Under the pieces are notes generated by a model. That model searched no databases, was not told the DNA's origin, and saw only the letters and a list, made by a program, of their open reading frames with translations. Below are positions 1 through 10,914 of a stretch of 64,000 nt of DNA, one piece after another (within the stretch, counting starts at the first letter, position 1; every line of letters starts with the position of its first letter). This DNA is from Mactromeris polynyma. Taxonomy: Eukaryota > Mollusca > Bivalvia > Venerida > Mactridae. The stretch is from NCBI GenBank assembly GCA_032209605.1, contig JASFXZ010000005.1, forward strand, positions 31,918,905 through 31,982,904, read 5' to 3'. Position numbers and translations under genes: made by a program.

Positions 1-8
1 AAACATCG

Positions 9-115
9 AAAGTTATTTCACTGAGTGGACAGCCAGACAGGATATTTTCATGAGTCAGGTGTAGCCATGAGTGAAAACTTAAGTCAGACGCTCATGAGGT
101 GAAATAACTCAATAT
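9..115. repeat. Short inverted-repeat element, MITE-like
   Basis: GTTATTTCAC near position 12 is matched by its inverted copy GTGAAATAAC near 104-113, enclosing about 90 bases. It lies in the presumed 3' intron of the AKNA-like gene. No clear target-site duplication was found, so this is only a weak candidate. A 28-base direct duplication (ACTCTGAAACATACAAATAT core) follows at about 112-172. Confidence 0.35.
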
Positions 116-330
116 TACTCTGAAACATACAAATATTCAATATTACTCTGAAACATACAAATATTCAATATTAAACTCTATCCAAAATTTGTATTTTAGG
201 ATTTGGCCTCTGATTTCAGCTATCAGTAATCTTTGTTTTCTGTGAACATCAGGTTACACAGATTTCGGTACAGAAGACAAGATAAGCACAATTCCATAAA
301 ATTCAAACATTTAACTACATTAGCACTTAC

Positions 331-451
331 TGAAATCATCATCATAAACACTTCTTTCTGATACTTCGTCTATAGCATATAAATGTGGGAGGCTACGTAA
401 TTGCAGTCCAAACAGTTGTATCGCCAAACTATTGCCATGCATTGTCAACTG
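331..451 (-). CDS. Possible further exon of the AKNA-like gene
   Basis: On the minus strand an acceptor-like TAG or CAG (454-449) is followed by an open stretch reading about 40 residues (…HGNSLAIQLFGLQLRSLPHL… then an acidic SVYDDDF). It ends at a good donor, A|GTAAGTGC, with the last exon base at 331. The acidic, Ser-rich composition resembles the large exon at 1797-3764. I cannot show that the two are spliced together: the phase after that exon is 1, so another exon may lie between, or the TAG/CAG choice may differ. The gene would continue off the left edge of the window. Confidence 0.4.
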
Positions 452-1796
452 CTATTCAGGTGCATTAGAAATCAATCCACCAATTTATTTAACAAAACAT
501 TTTAGCTCTCAGCGATACATCAGCAGTATTGCCATGCAGTTAGGCCACATTCGGACGCAGTACAATCAGACAATAGGCGGTCACAAGAGAAGTCTGAGTT
601 CATGCAATTATTGTCTTATAAAAGGCATTTCATCACATTGGAAATAAGAATTCAGTTTTGCCAACCATAACAATTAAGACATAAAAGTTCACACAATGAG
701 TATTTCTTATTATTCCAATAGACGAATATAGTGAGAGGGTCACATCCATTGCTAGTAATTTCCAACACAATGATGGTACGCACACCTATGGTAACACCAG
801 TCTTGAATTCACCAAAGACAATTCTTTGACTGACAGCATGAAATTATGATGATAATTCAAACACTTTTAATGGATTTCAGATCATTTTACCAAGCACATT
901 AATTTTTGTAAACAAGCTTTCAGACATAATGCATCAATTTGAATCCAACAAAGTTATCCCCAATATTCGACCCATTAGTTCACAAACCATTTCTATATTA
1001 ATAGTTTCCTCGACAATAGCTTATATATTATATCAAAATAATTGAATTCCTGTTAAAACATGATAATGAGAAAGAATAAAATTAATTTGAGCCGATCACT
1101 GTAACAGAAAAAATCACGATGAATTTCAACATTTTATAATCTACGATGCACCCTCGTAGTTGTACTAAAAAAAATTGTTGTAGTATTTTATTTTAAGGTA
1201 CTGCTAGATCTTTGATAATGGATTAATCTTTTAGACATTTTTGTCTGGTATTTATCAGAAACAAGACGTGGTCATTGTTAGGGTCCTAGTAAGTGTCATA
1301 AGCACTTTGTATGGGTTGTATATATCTGTGTATTGTATGGTACATAGTGGTATAATACTGATACTACAAGCCTTAATACCTTGTTAATCAGTTTGATAGT
1401 ATATTGTATTAATGCCAAGGTATTGTTCGGACACATTATGACTAAGTTTTGAGTTAGTTTAAGTCTGGCGAGGGTTTTAAATGGTGATCCATAGATTTAG
1501 GTATTATAGTACATTTAATGAACATAAGCTGTTAAGTTCACTATAATTACAAAATCTTCACAACCCGCCATTCAATGTTTTTGAATAAATGGCACCTTGA
1601 TATTTTATGTACATATAAAAGTAAAGAAAGTGTTTATTTATTATAGTCCCTATTTAAAGGGCCAGCCATTTCTGACTTCTCTGTGCACATTTACTTCACG
1701 ACTTCTATCCTTTACATATTACCATCTTATGCATCTTAACCATAAATGGGTGAAGCTTCCTGTATAAATGTATATAATTCATAATAAGTTCCTTAC
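452..1796. other. Presumed intron of the AKNA-like gene
   Basis: AT-rich sequence without a supported exon on either strand. It follows a strong minus-strand donor (AG|GTAAGG at 1797/1796), so it is most simply intron sequence. Confidence 0.5.
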
Positions 1797-4700
1797 CTGG
1801 AAAAAATACATTTGGTGTAGCTTGTTGAGGGGATGCTGATGCAATAGAACCACGCTGGGCACCAGTGAACTGTAACATATGTAAATGCTGAGCAGATTGC
1901 AGGGAACCACTCGTTGCTTGACTCGGAGTTGGTGAATTGGCATGAATTGAAATCTTAGCACCTAACCTCATCTGGTCAATGGTCAATTCTGCCAGAGCAT
2001 ATTTCGACAACAGTTTATCATAGTCAGATTGTAATTGCCTCACTAACTGAGTTGCTTGCTGTCTTCTGCTGGATTCCTGTTTCAGTTTTATAGTTAATTC
2101 ACCTTTCGGAACATCAGATGCATTGCTTTTTGGTTCACTTTTATCAAATTCATTAAAATCCAATTCGGGATCCTCCATATATATATTTCGTATCTCCGAT
2201 ATTGACATATGTGTTGGTTTAACGGGACCAGACATGACCGATAAGTTTATAGCACTCTTACTTTTCATCTTAAGGGATTGATTTTCTTCGGCTGTGCTTG
2301 GCTTTGGTAAAAGCCTCTTTGGCCCCTTTTCCAACTTTTTGAAATTGCCATTCTCGAGTTCGAAAAAGCTCTCCTGGGATTTTGCATGTGAAAGTCCACC
2401 TTTCTGCTGCACTGGGGGTTTCCCTTGCGACTTATTCATTTTTGTTCTTACTGACCTACTTTCTGAAGCAGCAGACGACATTTCACTAAGTGCGGAATCA
2501 GGTCTAAATGTGTCACTTTCACTGTGAGTTTTATTTCTAGAATCCAACCTAGTAACTTGTGTAAGTGAATCTATTCTATCATCGTTACTTTGGTAACCGG
2601 TATTCTCATGATTTATCTGATCAGCTTGTGGCGTTACTGACCTACTTCTGTCAGAATCATCGTAACTACGCTGATGACCTTGAGGAGTATCAGTTCTACT
2701 ATCATCACTTGAATGTCCTGTTTTTGTCCTACTCTTCTTTTTAGGGGTCATTGAGGGGACATTTTCATTGTCGTAGGCTGGAATTTTTGCAGGTTTTGGA
2801 CTATCCGCATCAGTCTCCTGGCTAGCAGCAAAGTAAATCTCATCATCATTTTCATACACTATATTCTGATCTGTTTTCTGACTTTGAGACTCCTCAAAAG
2901 GAATACTCAATGTGTCTTCATCATTTTCAAGAGACTGCAGTCTCTCAGTATAGAGTTCTAATGCTTCTTCTGGAGAAATTTCTGGGAAAGATCGACTACT
3001 TATAGTCCTTGTAGAACTTGCAGTATTTGGGCGTGTCCTCTTACCACCGTCATTAATATCACCAAACTCATGACTTTCAAATGCATGAAATCCGTGTGTT
3101 TCATATAACTGAGCCTCTGATTGTCTCACATTTCTATCAGGCATTTCAATGTCCATAGACTCTCTTGCTTGGTTAACCACATCCTTAGCAAGAAACTCTT
3201 CAATTTCATCATGTGTGGTGTCATTGTCATTATAATCCCTGGAATAACTAGTTTCTAGAGTTTCAAACTCTTGTAACGAGTCTCTAGGATGAGCAAAATC
3301 GTCCTCATCTACTAGCACACCTAGTTCTTGCAACTGTTTATAATATTCCTCACCAAACAAATCTTGTTTACCACTGTCACCAAATTTTTCATCACCATCA
3401 AATGTTTCATCATAATTCAGAGAATGATCAAAACTACTTCGACTGCTTAGTCCACTTCTGTTACCCTTTGGAGTTGCTCTTCCATGTTCACCATCTCTTG
3501 TATCATTGAAGTCTGCATCAAAACTTAAATCATCTTTAGAAGCCTCAAGGTCACTGATATTTACATTACTTTCATCAAAGTTACGAGAAACGTCTTCAAA
3601 GCTCGGGTAGGACTGAAGGTCAAGTTGACGCAAGGTGGATGGAGTACTTGATTGCTTGTCGCCGCCTAGACCAGAATCTGTCCAGTGGGTGGAGCTACCA
3701 TGTTTACTGAGAAGATCAAAGTCATCTCTTACAATACCATCATCGTCAATCAGTATGCCACCAGCTGCAAATATACAATATCTCATTGTTAGAACTGTGT
3801 TTAGCCAATAAAAGGCAGAAGCACTTACTACACTACAAAAATTAACACTTTGTGATTGAAATACATGCTGTAAGTCAGAGTAAGGTCCCCAATATTATAA
3901 AAATATGTTGTTTAACAAAGTAACAGATTATCTGCAATTGCATCTTGCTATACAAACAAGTGTCATATATTTATTTTTGCTTTCTTATAGAAAGATTTAT
4001 CAAAACAATGTTTCACAAAGTTGAAGAACTGTAATACACAATAAAGTTTCCAAAATCTCAATAAAGCACAAGAACAGCTTATTGAACTCAAAATACTGAA
4101 AACATGTCTGTATCGACCATTATTGTGTCATTTCACCTGTGTGAGAAAAACAACATGTCTACTGCTATATTGAACCATCCCTGACTTATGGTACAGTGAA
4201 AATAACTGACAAAATCAGCATTTATTAGAAATTCCAACAAATTTCTAGTTTGTTACTCAAATGTGACTCAGCAAAACTTTACCAACTAAAAAAGATCCTT
4301 CAAATAAAGATATACAAATGTAACAGACATTAACAGGCAGACCAGTAAGAGAAATACAAACAGTTCAACTTACGTCTCAGAGATTTTGGGTTCAGACGAA
4401 ATTTTGACATTACTCTATGTATGAAACAATAAATTCCCACAATGTAACACAAGAAAATCACTGCACAATATCACTAAACTACTACTAAACATCAGACAAA
4501 ATAATGTTAACTAGGGCAACAAAATCACTGATATTGTTACTTATTCATCAACTTATGACCTGAAGTCACCAAATCATAAAACACAAACAGATGGGGAGTA
4601 ATCTTACAGATGACAACAATAATTAAATTATCGGTCAGTATATTAGTGCTGCCCTCAAACATAGAATATATATATAGCAAGTATAAATCAATAATAATTA

Positions 4701-7700
4701 GCACTTATTTAACAATGTGCAACAGTGGTGGGTGTTAATTAACTAACGATGCATTAATTTAATCATTTTAATCATTCAAGTTTGTAAATTTATGTAATTC
4801 AATAATATTTTTCATAGCTTTTCCTAAAAAAAATAACCAAAAAATGGTGCAGCATACAAACTACTTATATGATTTAGACCAATAGAAATGAACAACTTGA
4901 CTAGTTCTCAGTTCAGAATTAGCCCGTCCCATTTGCTCAGTCAGTAAAGCACTTGTCTGTCAATATAGAGTGTGTAGGTTCCGAAAAGGAAAGGGAAAAT
5001 ATTGATAGCCATGAGAGTAACATTGTTTCTTATACAGGTAAATGTTACAAATGCTGCAGTTTATGTGGATAAAATTACCCTTATTTGGGCCTAAATACTG
5101 CGGATAAACAGTGTACAATACTCGAACACAACAACTCAGTTACATTCATTTGAAACATACAGATGCCAACAAACTGAAGAGGTCCATAAGCTACTTGAAG
5201 TGGTCGGTGATCACAACTTGCAGATTTATGTAAACTGATCTACCGTAATAATTTATTCACATACAACAGTAGGCCAAAATATTTAGCACCCGATCGAAAA
5301 TCAATACTCAAAAGAAAAGGAACACTTACAGTCGGTAAACTGAATCTTATAATCATAAACATAGCCAGCAGTGCATTAAGATGAATGACATCTATACCAA
5401 ACTCTGTTCAAATTTTGATATGATTTTATTAGAAAATCGATAAATTTAATGATTTTATTGGAATAATGAGGTAGATAGACAGACTGGTAGTTTGAACAAA
5501 TACTGAATCGCTCTGTATGAATAATAGAATAGACGGAAGGCAATTAACTGACACATAAATGTAGTAGTATGGCAAAGGTTTTATTACACTTAATGAGAAA
5601 AGTGCACATCAATTAGATAGCCAGTGAAATAAATATTTCAAGATTTCAAGATTTTGTTGTGAATGTTAAATCTAGCATTGTGCAATGAATGGTTGGAATT
5701 TACTGGGCTTTTCTTCTGTTTGATAACACAACAATTATTTTGCAATTAGTACAATTGCAAGCTTATAGCTAACACCTGTGAGGTAAGATATTTGCGCTTT
5801 CAGATTTATGTCAATTCATTTTTTCACATTTTGTACATGAACACTGACACAAAAATAGGCATTTCTCAGTTTTCAACATTTTGATAGAAAAGTAGAATAT
5901 GATCACTGTATAAATGAAAGCAAGACACACACATCATACCTGCATACAAGCATGCCTCAAACATAGATATGTACGATGGTAATGGGACAATTGATGAGGG
6001 ACACAATATCCCCAGACAATTACTGTCCTGAAGATCCTACACGTCACTCTGTCCTAAACCATACAAAGACAAATATTCAACTGAATGTCTACAATTTCAT
6101 GAATGGATCCGGAGCACTAACATGGCCTATTTCTTATACCACTATATCTTTTTTTAGCAAACACTAGAAAATTGATTTTCAAAACCAAATAAAAACGAAC
6201 AAAAGTAGTTCAAATATTACACTGATGAAGTAAACAAACAAAGTATTCAAAAGAACATAAACAGGGAACTTAATTTTTCAGTAAATCAATTAATTCTTAA
6301 TTAATACAGAACGTGTCAGGAATTAATTGATACTGAGAGGAGGGTAGATATTTATAGAATAAATCATTAGAATGTTTTATTCTTTTCAGCATTAAAACAT
6401 AAAAGAGAGATAAAGTAGCTACATGGAATGCACTGCCTCCTCACACAGACTCCATGGAAACAATAGTCTACAAAACATTATAGGGAATAGGGGTGCAAGC
6501 AATTGTCTGGCTGACTATAAAAACAACATGGACAATATCAACATTAGATCGCAATAACATTGACTACAACTCATGCAATCATCCCTATTATCATCCTTGT
6601 AGACCTTATAATGTGTATCTCAAATAAAATAATTCAACAAAAAATATTAAATCTATACCAGCCTGTCCCATTTGTTTTTAGATGTTAGTGGAAACAAAGA
6701 GTTTTGCCGTAACAATGCAAGATACAAAGAAGACATTAATACATCTAAATAACCTAACATGCCACCTTAAATGGCTTATATAAGTACCAGATATAAACTT
6801 ATTAAAACTTATGACAATTATTAATCAGTAAACTGAAAATAAGTTGCTTATTTCATCCAACATGCCACTTTTATAACAAAGAAATCATTTAATTAAAAAT
6901 GTTCATAAATCACCGTGGAAGATATTTCACCCACAGAGAAATTCAAAATGTCAACATAAACTTTCTTACACAATGTTCATACATTCCATCATTACCAAGC
7001 ACAAGTCCATGGGTAAAATCTTTAATTCCATTTGAACAAGTTGTACACAAGTTTTACCGAGTACCTCCCTAAAACAGCCCTTATCTTCCAATCACCCACA
7101 TTGGAAAAATGTTAATTCACATCAAAGTACTTCTTGTTAAGATTTATCATCATTTTATGAGACTCAATATTTGTCGGTCAAATAGTTCATGTAAAATCAA
7201 TAATATCAATACATGTACGCACAAAAAAGGAGAAATATGAGGTATGATTATACCTACAATTACCTAAATTCCACAAAACACCGTCTGTGACATTTGAAAC
7301 TCAAGATAAATGCTTACAAAAATTTAAGAAATAGATTATGAAGTTTAATATATCAGCAAATATCTTTATGGCATAAAATTGCTGAAATCATAAATCTGTA
7401 TAATGGATTGTCAATGGTCAAGGATCAAGTATACACTAACTGTAAGCCTTGATATCTATACCGTCTGACAAAACAATTGTTCGTTTTTCGTCTTCCATTA
7501 TCGAAGATAATAATTTATGTTCATAGATTTTCGTATACAGGCCATACACTGTAGTCAGGAACATGATTTTTAAACAGAACAGAACAGAAATTTTATTTCG
7601 GATTTGAGCAAGGCTCCATAAATGTACAACCTTTTCTCAAAGTACCAAGCAAAATAGTACAGTGTTGTTATAAAACATACATGAAAATATAATAATGATA

Positions 7701-10700
7701 CACATCAAATAGAGATGTGTGCTGAATACGTCAGTACTCCAACACACATTTTATTTTATTCCCAACATTTTTCACAGCTTAAATTCAGAAGGTCAGATAT
7801 ATCAAACCAATTGCTGCCCGGCATTATCAATGTATGAGAACATATAAAAAGATTCCAACCTATCAATATCTCAACCTTGTTTCAGCATGATACCAAAAAA
7901 CAGGCATGTTTCTATATCTAGTCCTAATTATACGTGATTGAATCACATACAAATTGCACAATCAAGATGTGCTTGTAATCATAATAAAATAACAATATCG
8001 GTAGAACTGATGGATGCTCCCTGAAGTACATGTATGTGAAAAATCATCAAACAATCAAACTGGAACAATCCAACAATATGCGCATCTCCTCTTGGTAGTG
8101 AGGCTTCCAATTCAGTTTCCTTGAATTTCAGTCGGACAGACAGACGGACAGATGAAGCAGCTCCTTTGGGAGCATAAAAACTGAACTATAAAAGAGCTCT
8201 TAGCTTGAGCAGGTAAACAGTTTGATACAAAATACTGCAAATTATAACTCAAAACCATTGGTTAATCTCTTATGGATAGTGACCCAAAAACCAACATCAG
8301 AATAACGTGGCCTACATTGAACATTTAATAAAATCCAAAATAAAAATATTGTGCAAACCAGTGTAAGTATGCCCTGTCACCACACTGGAAGATATAGAAT
8401 TTAAAATACAGGACTGCATTTTAGAAACTTAAGCTAATTTCAAAATATATGATAGTTTGCAATGAAAGACACTCTTATACTTTTATTGAAATTGTACTCA
8501 TATCAGAGTTCAGACAGATTAAATAGAAGTGTTTATATTGTAGGTACGCAGATGAAAGGAATTTGACACTGAATGGAAAGATAAGCCAAAATGGGAAAAA
8601 TATTTGAACCATTCCCCTAAACAGAATACAAATACATGTTACATACATATAGACTGATAGGATAATAGTACCAGATTTACTTCACAAACAAACCAATCTG
8701 GTGGGGCAATATTAGAATTCTCATGAAACAAAAACTGTCCTTCTACAATATTGTATCATACTTAAAATTTATTGGTTTTACACCGATTGTGAAACTTTTT
8801 TTAGTTTCTACAACTTACACTAATTCCTCTACATGACTGCTTCCTGGGTTTAAACTTACCAGTATTCGTACCAAATTCGGAGATTTCGAAATGCAGGACC
8901 AAACCCCTCTGCATGCGGGGATCAAACTATCTCTGGATCAAGAATCAGACGTTCAATCCTAGATCCACTAGACCTCATTTGCCATACAGTATTGTAAAGT
9001 TCTATTAACTCAGAGGCAATACAAACAACTTATGTTTTGTTTATACATGTATACCACATATATATAAACCAGCATTACTAAAACACAAGTGTGTATACTT
9101 CAGAAACAGTGACACAATTCAAGGTCTCACTAGGATTTCAATACAGATGTCCTGAGAAAGGTTTTAGAGAATATTAGGAGTCCTTCTAAGTAATTTTAAC
9201 CAAATATGGTAAAAGTCGGAGTCTCTGAAATAAGCAGTTCAGAACCCCAAATCGGGAGTTCCCAATAACCCACACTTTTACTTATTCACATGAAAAAGTA
9301 CCAAGTATAAATATTGACATTATATATATATTACTTCAATTGAACTACATTCTATGTGCGTAACTCGACAATTATTTAAGTAATTAGCTATGTTTACAAT
9401 ACAAATATACTGCGACTCTTTCGTCTACCAAATATTTAAGTTCCAATAACCCAAATCTACTCTAATTACACTAATTAACTTAAAATCTAATGTAAGTTGC
9501 CAAACTGGCCTGGTATTTGTGCTACTTATATCTTGGTGGTATGTTACAAGCCAAATTAATCAACTACAAAATGGTCAATTTTGCATGATCAGTTTTCTTG
9601 TTTGGGGTCAAATATTCACGTACGAATGAACTAAATCTTGTAAAATATATCCTTTAATTTGGCATCCAGCCAAATCAATGATAATCATGCATACATAATA
9701 AGAAACTAAGACATAATATGAATATACCCACTGGCAATATTTCAAGGCGCCAATGGACACTGTACAATAATGCTAATACTACGCAAATTGTAAAATAATT
9801 GGTAAATATTTGTAGAAATAAGTCTAAAATTGACCACTTTGTGAAGCAGACTGTACACTTCATTAAACACACACATTATACCAAATTGTCAATATGGTCA
9901 ATAGTTTGAATTCAAATCATATATGATAAAATGTAAGTACATGTAATACTAATTTATTACATAAATCATAATTTAGTAATGACTGTCAGATTTTAGTTTA
10001 TATTTACATTAGAAAAAAGGAAAATCAAACCAGATACCACAATAGAACCATAAGGCGGTGCCTCAGAAAGATCCCTATACCATATAGTGCAAGACCATAA
10101 ATCTGTTGCCAAGACTTACTGTTTGAGTCTATTATACAATCCATCCAGTCGTCTTCCACTATACAAGATATCAGAACATGACAAAATCTCAAAAAAGAGA
10201 CATTACGGCATACATTGACATTCAGTTGAACTTACCCACAGGAGATTGTAACAAGTTCTCTCCCTTAATCGCTTCTAGAGTTCTCTCCTGTCGTCCCTTC
10301 TATAGTACATATTTATATAAGGGATGTAAGGGAGACAATGTCTATGCCCAAATATAACCAGTCTATGCCCAAACATAAACAGTCTATGCCCAAACATAAA
10401 CAGTCTATGCCCAAAAAAAACCAGTCTATGCCCAAACATAAACAGTCTATGCCCAAACATAAACAGCCTATGCCCAAACATAACCAGTCTATGCCCAAAC
10501 ATAAACAGTCTATGCCCAATCATAACCAGTCTATGGCAAAACATAACCAGTCTACGGCAAAAACTCAAACCTTGGGAATAATATTCAACATTACAAAACA
10601 TCTGCATTTGACATTATACATTCTTGTCCATTTTTATTTGTAAACATCAAATTTCTCCATTGAATGCCTCGATATTTTATAAGACGTAATTTATACGACA

Positions 10701-10914
10701 TAATTATAACTTTGATGATTTCACTGTGAATTATCGGACAAAATTGACCATTATTTCACAGTAAACCCACTAAAAACATTAAATAATATGCATTAAAATG
10801 TTATTACAATTACCATTAAACTTCTAAGATAATATACTTACACTCAACAGAATCACGTAAAATCCCGTCATCATCGAGATCGAAATCTTCACTGTACCCG
10901 CTGAGGAAAGCCAT
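1797..10914 (-). CDS. AKNA-like protein, 5' part (two coding exons)
   Basis: Join of 10914-10842 (ATG, 24 codons plus 1 base, donor GAGT|GTAAGT) and 3764-1797 (acceptor TTTGCAG, donor AG|GTAAGG); the phases agree. The product is about 680 residues before leaving the second exon in phase 1. It starts MAFLSGYSEDFDLDDDG, followed by a long acidic, Ser/Thr-rich low-complexity region. Near residues 580-630 is a basic/helical block containing QESSRRQQATQLVRQLQSDY and then LLSKYALAELTIDQMRLGAK, which resembles the conserved block of the AKNA family (SKYAEAENTIDQLRLGAKVN-like). AKNA is known in mammals as a microtubule organiser at the mother-centriole subdistal appendages, earlier described as an AT-hook transcription factor. 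The 7 kb intron between the exons is full of repeats. The family name rests on one block recalled from memory; a related coiled-coil family is possible. The 3' end lies outside or in small exons to the left. Confidence 0.6.
4918..5040 (+). mobile_element. Degraded tRNA-derived SINE
   Basis: TTTGCTCAGTCAGTAAAGCA resembles a tRNA-type polymerase III box A, followed about 45 bases later by a weak box B (GTAGGTTCCGA). The 5' part resembles the SINE heads at 62.7 and 63.75 kb (GCTCAGTCAGTAGAGC, GCTCAGTAAGTAAAAC). The copy is diverged and lacks a clear tail. Confidence 0.5.
8845..8990 (-). mobile_element. SINE-like fragment, minus strand
   Basis: Read on the minus strand, GGCAAATGAGGTCTAGTGGA and later GATAGTTTGATCCCCGC resemble box A and box B spacing of a tRNA-derived head. 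No promoter-quality match to the other SINEs in the window. Confidence 0.35.
10239..10337 (-). mobile_element. Dispersed element with 25-bp repeat (copy 1, two units)
   Basis: On the minus strand this reads CTATAGAAGGGA…, two tandem units of the 25-bp motif AGAAGGGRNNAAGGGAGAGA, and then TTGTTACAATCTCCTG. The same order (TATA-rich palindrome, 25-bp units, TTGTGACAATCWCCWG end) recurs at 35.4 kb and 59.8 kb with one and five units, which defines a dispersed family. Confidence 0.65.
10340..10565. repeat. 21-bp minisatellite, about 11 units
   Basis: Unit TCTATGCCCAAACATAAACA plus G, period 21, about 11 copies, the last two degenerate (TCTATGGCAAAA, TCTACGGCAAAA). Since 21 is divisible by three it creates long open frames on both strands (MPKHKQS and GHRLFMF repeats), which I read as artefacts. 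It abuts the hairpin/VNTR element just upstream. Confidence 0.95.

Larger units (their letters stand above)
3765..10841. other. 7 kb first coding intron of the AKNA-like gene
   Basis: A+T-rich sequence with no supported exon on either strand. It contains a degraded tRNA-derived SINE (4918-5040), a minus-strand SINE-like fragment (8845-8990), a dispersed hairpin/VNTR element (10239-10337) and a 21-bp minisatellite (10340-10565). The remaining short open frames have no recognisable protein features. Confidence 0.6.

Noticed and set aside
3765..3786. Start codon at 3786 for the large AKNA-like exon
   Set aside because: It lies upstream of a clear acceptor (TTTGCAG) and the upstream exon at 10914-10842 joins in the correct phase.
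10275..10643. Repeat-protein open frames of 68-110 residues on both strands
   Set aside because: They are produced by the 21-bp minisatellite, whose period is a multiple of three; no flanking coding signal.
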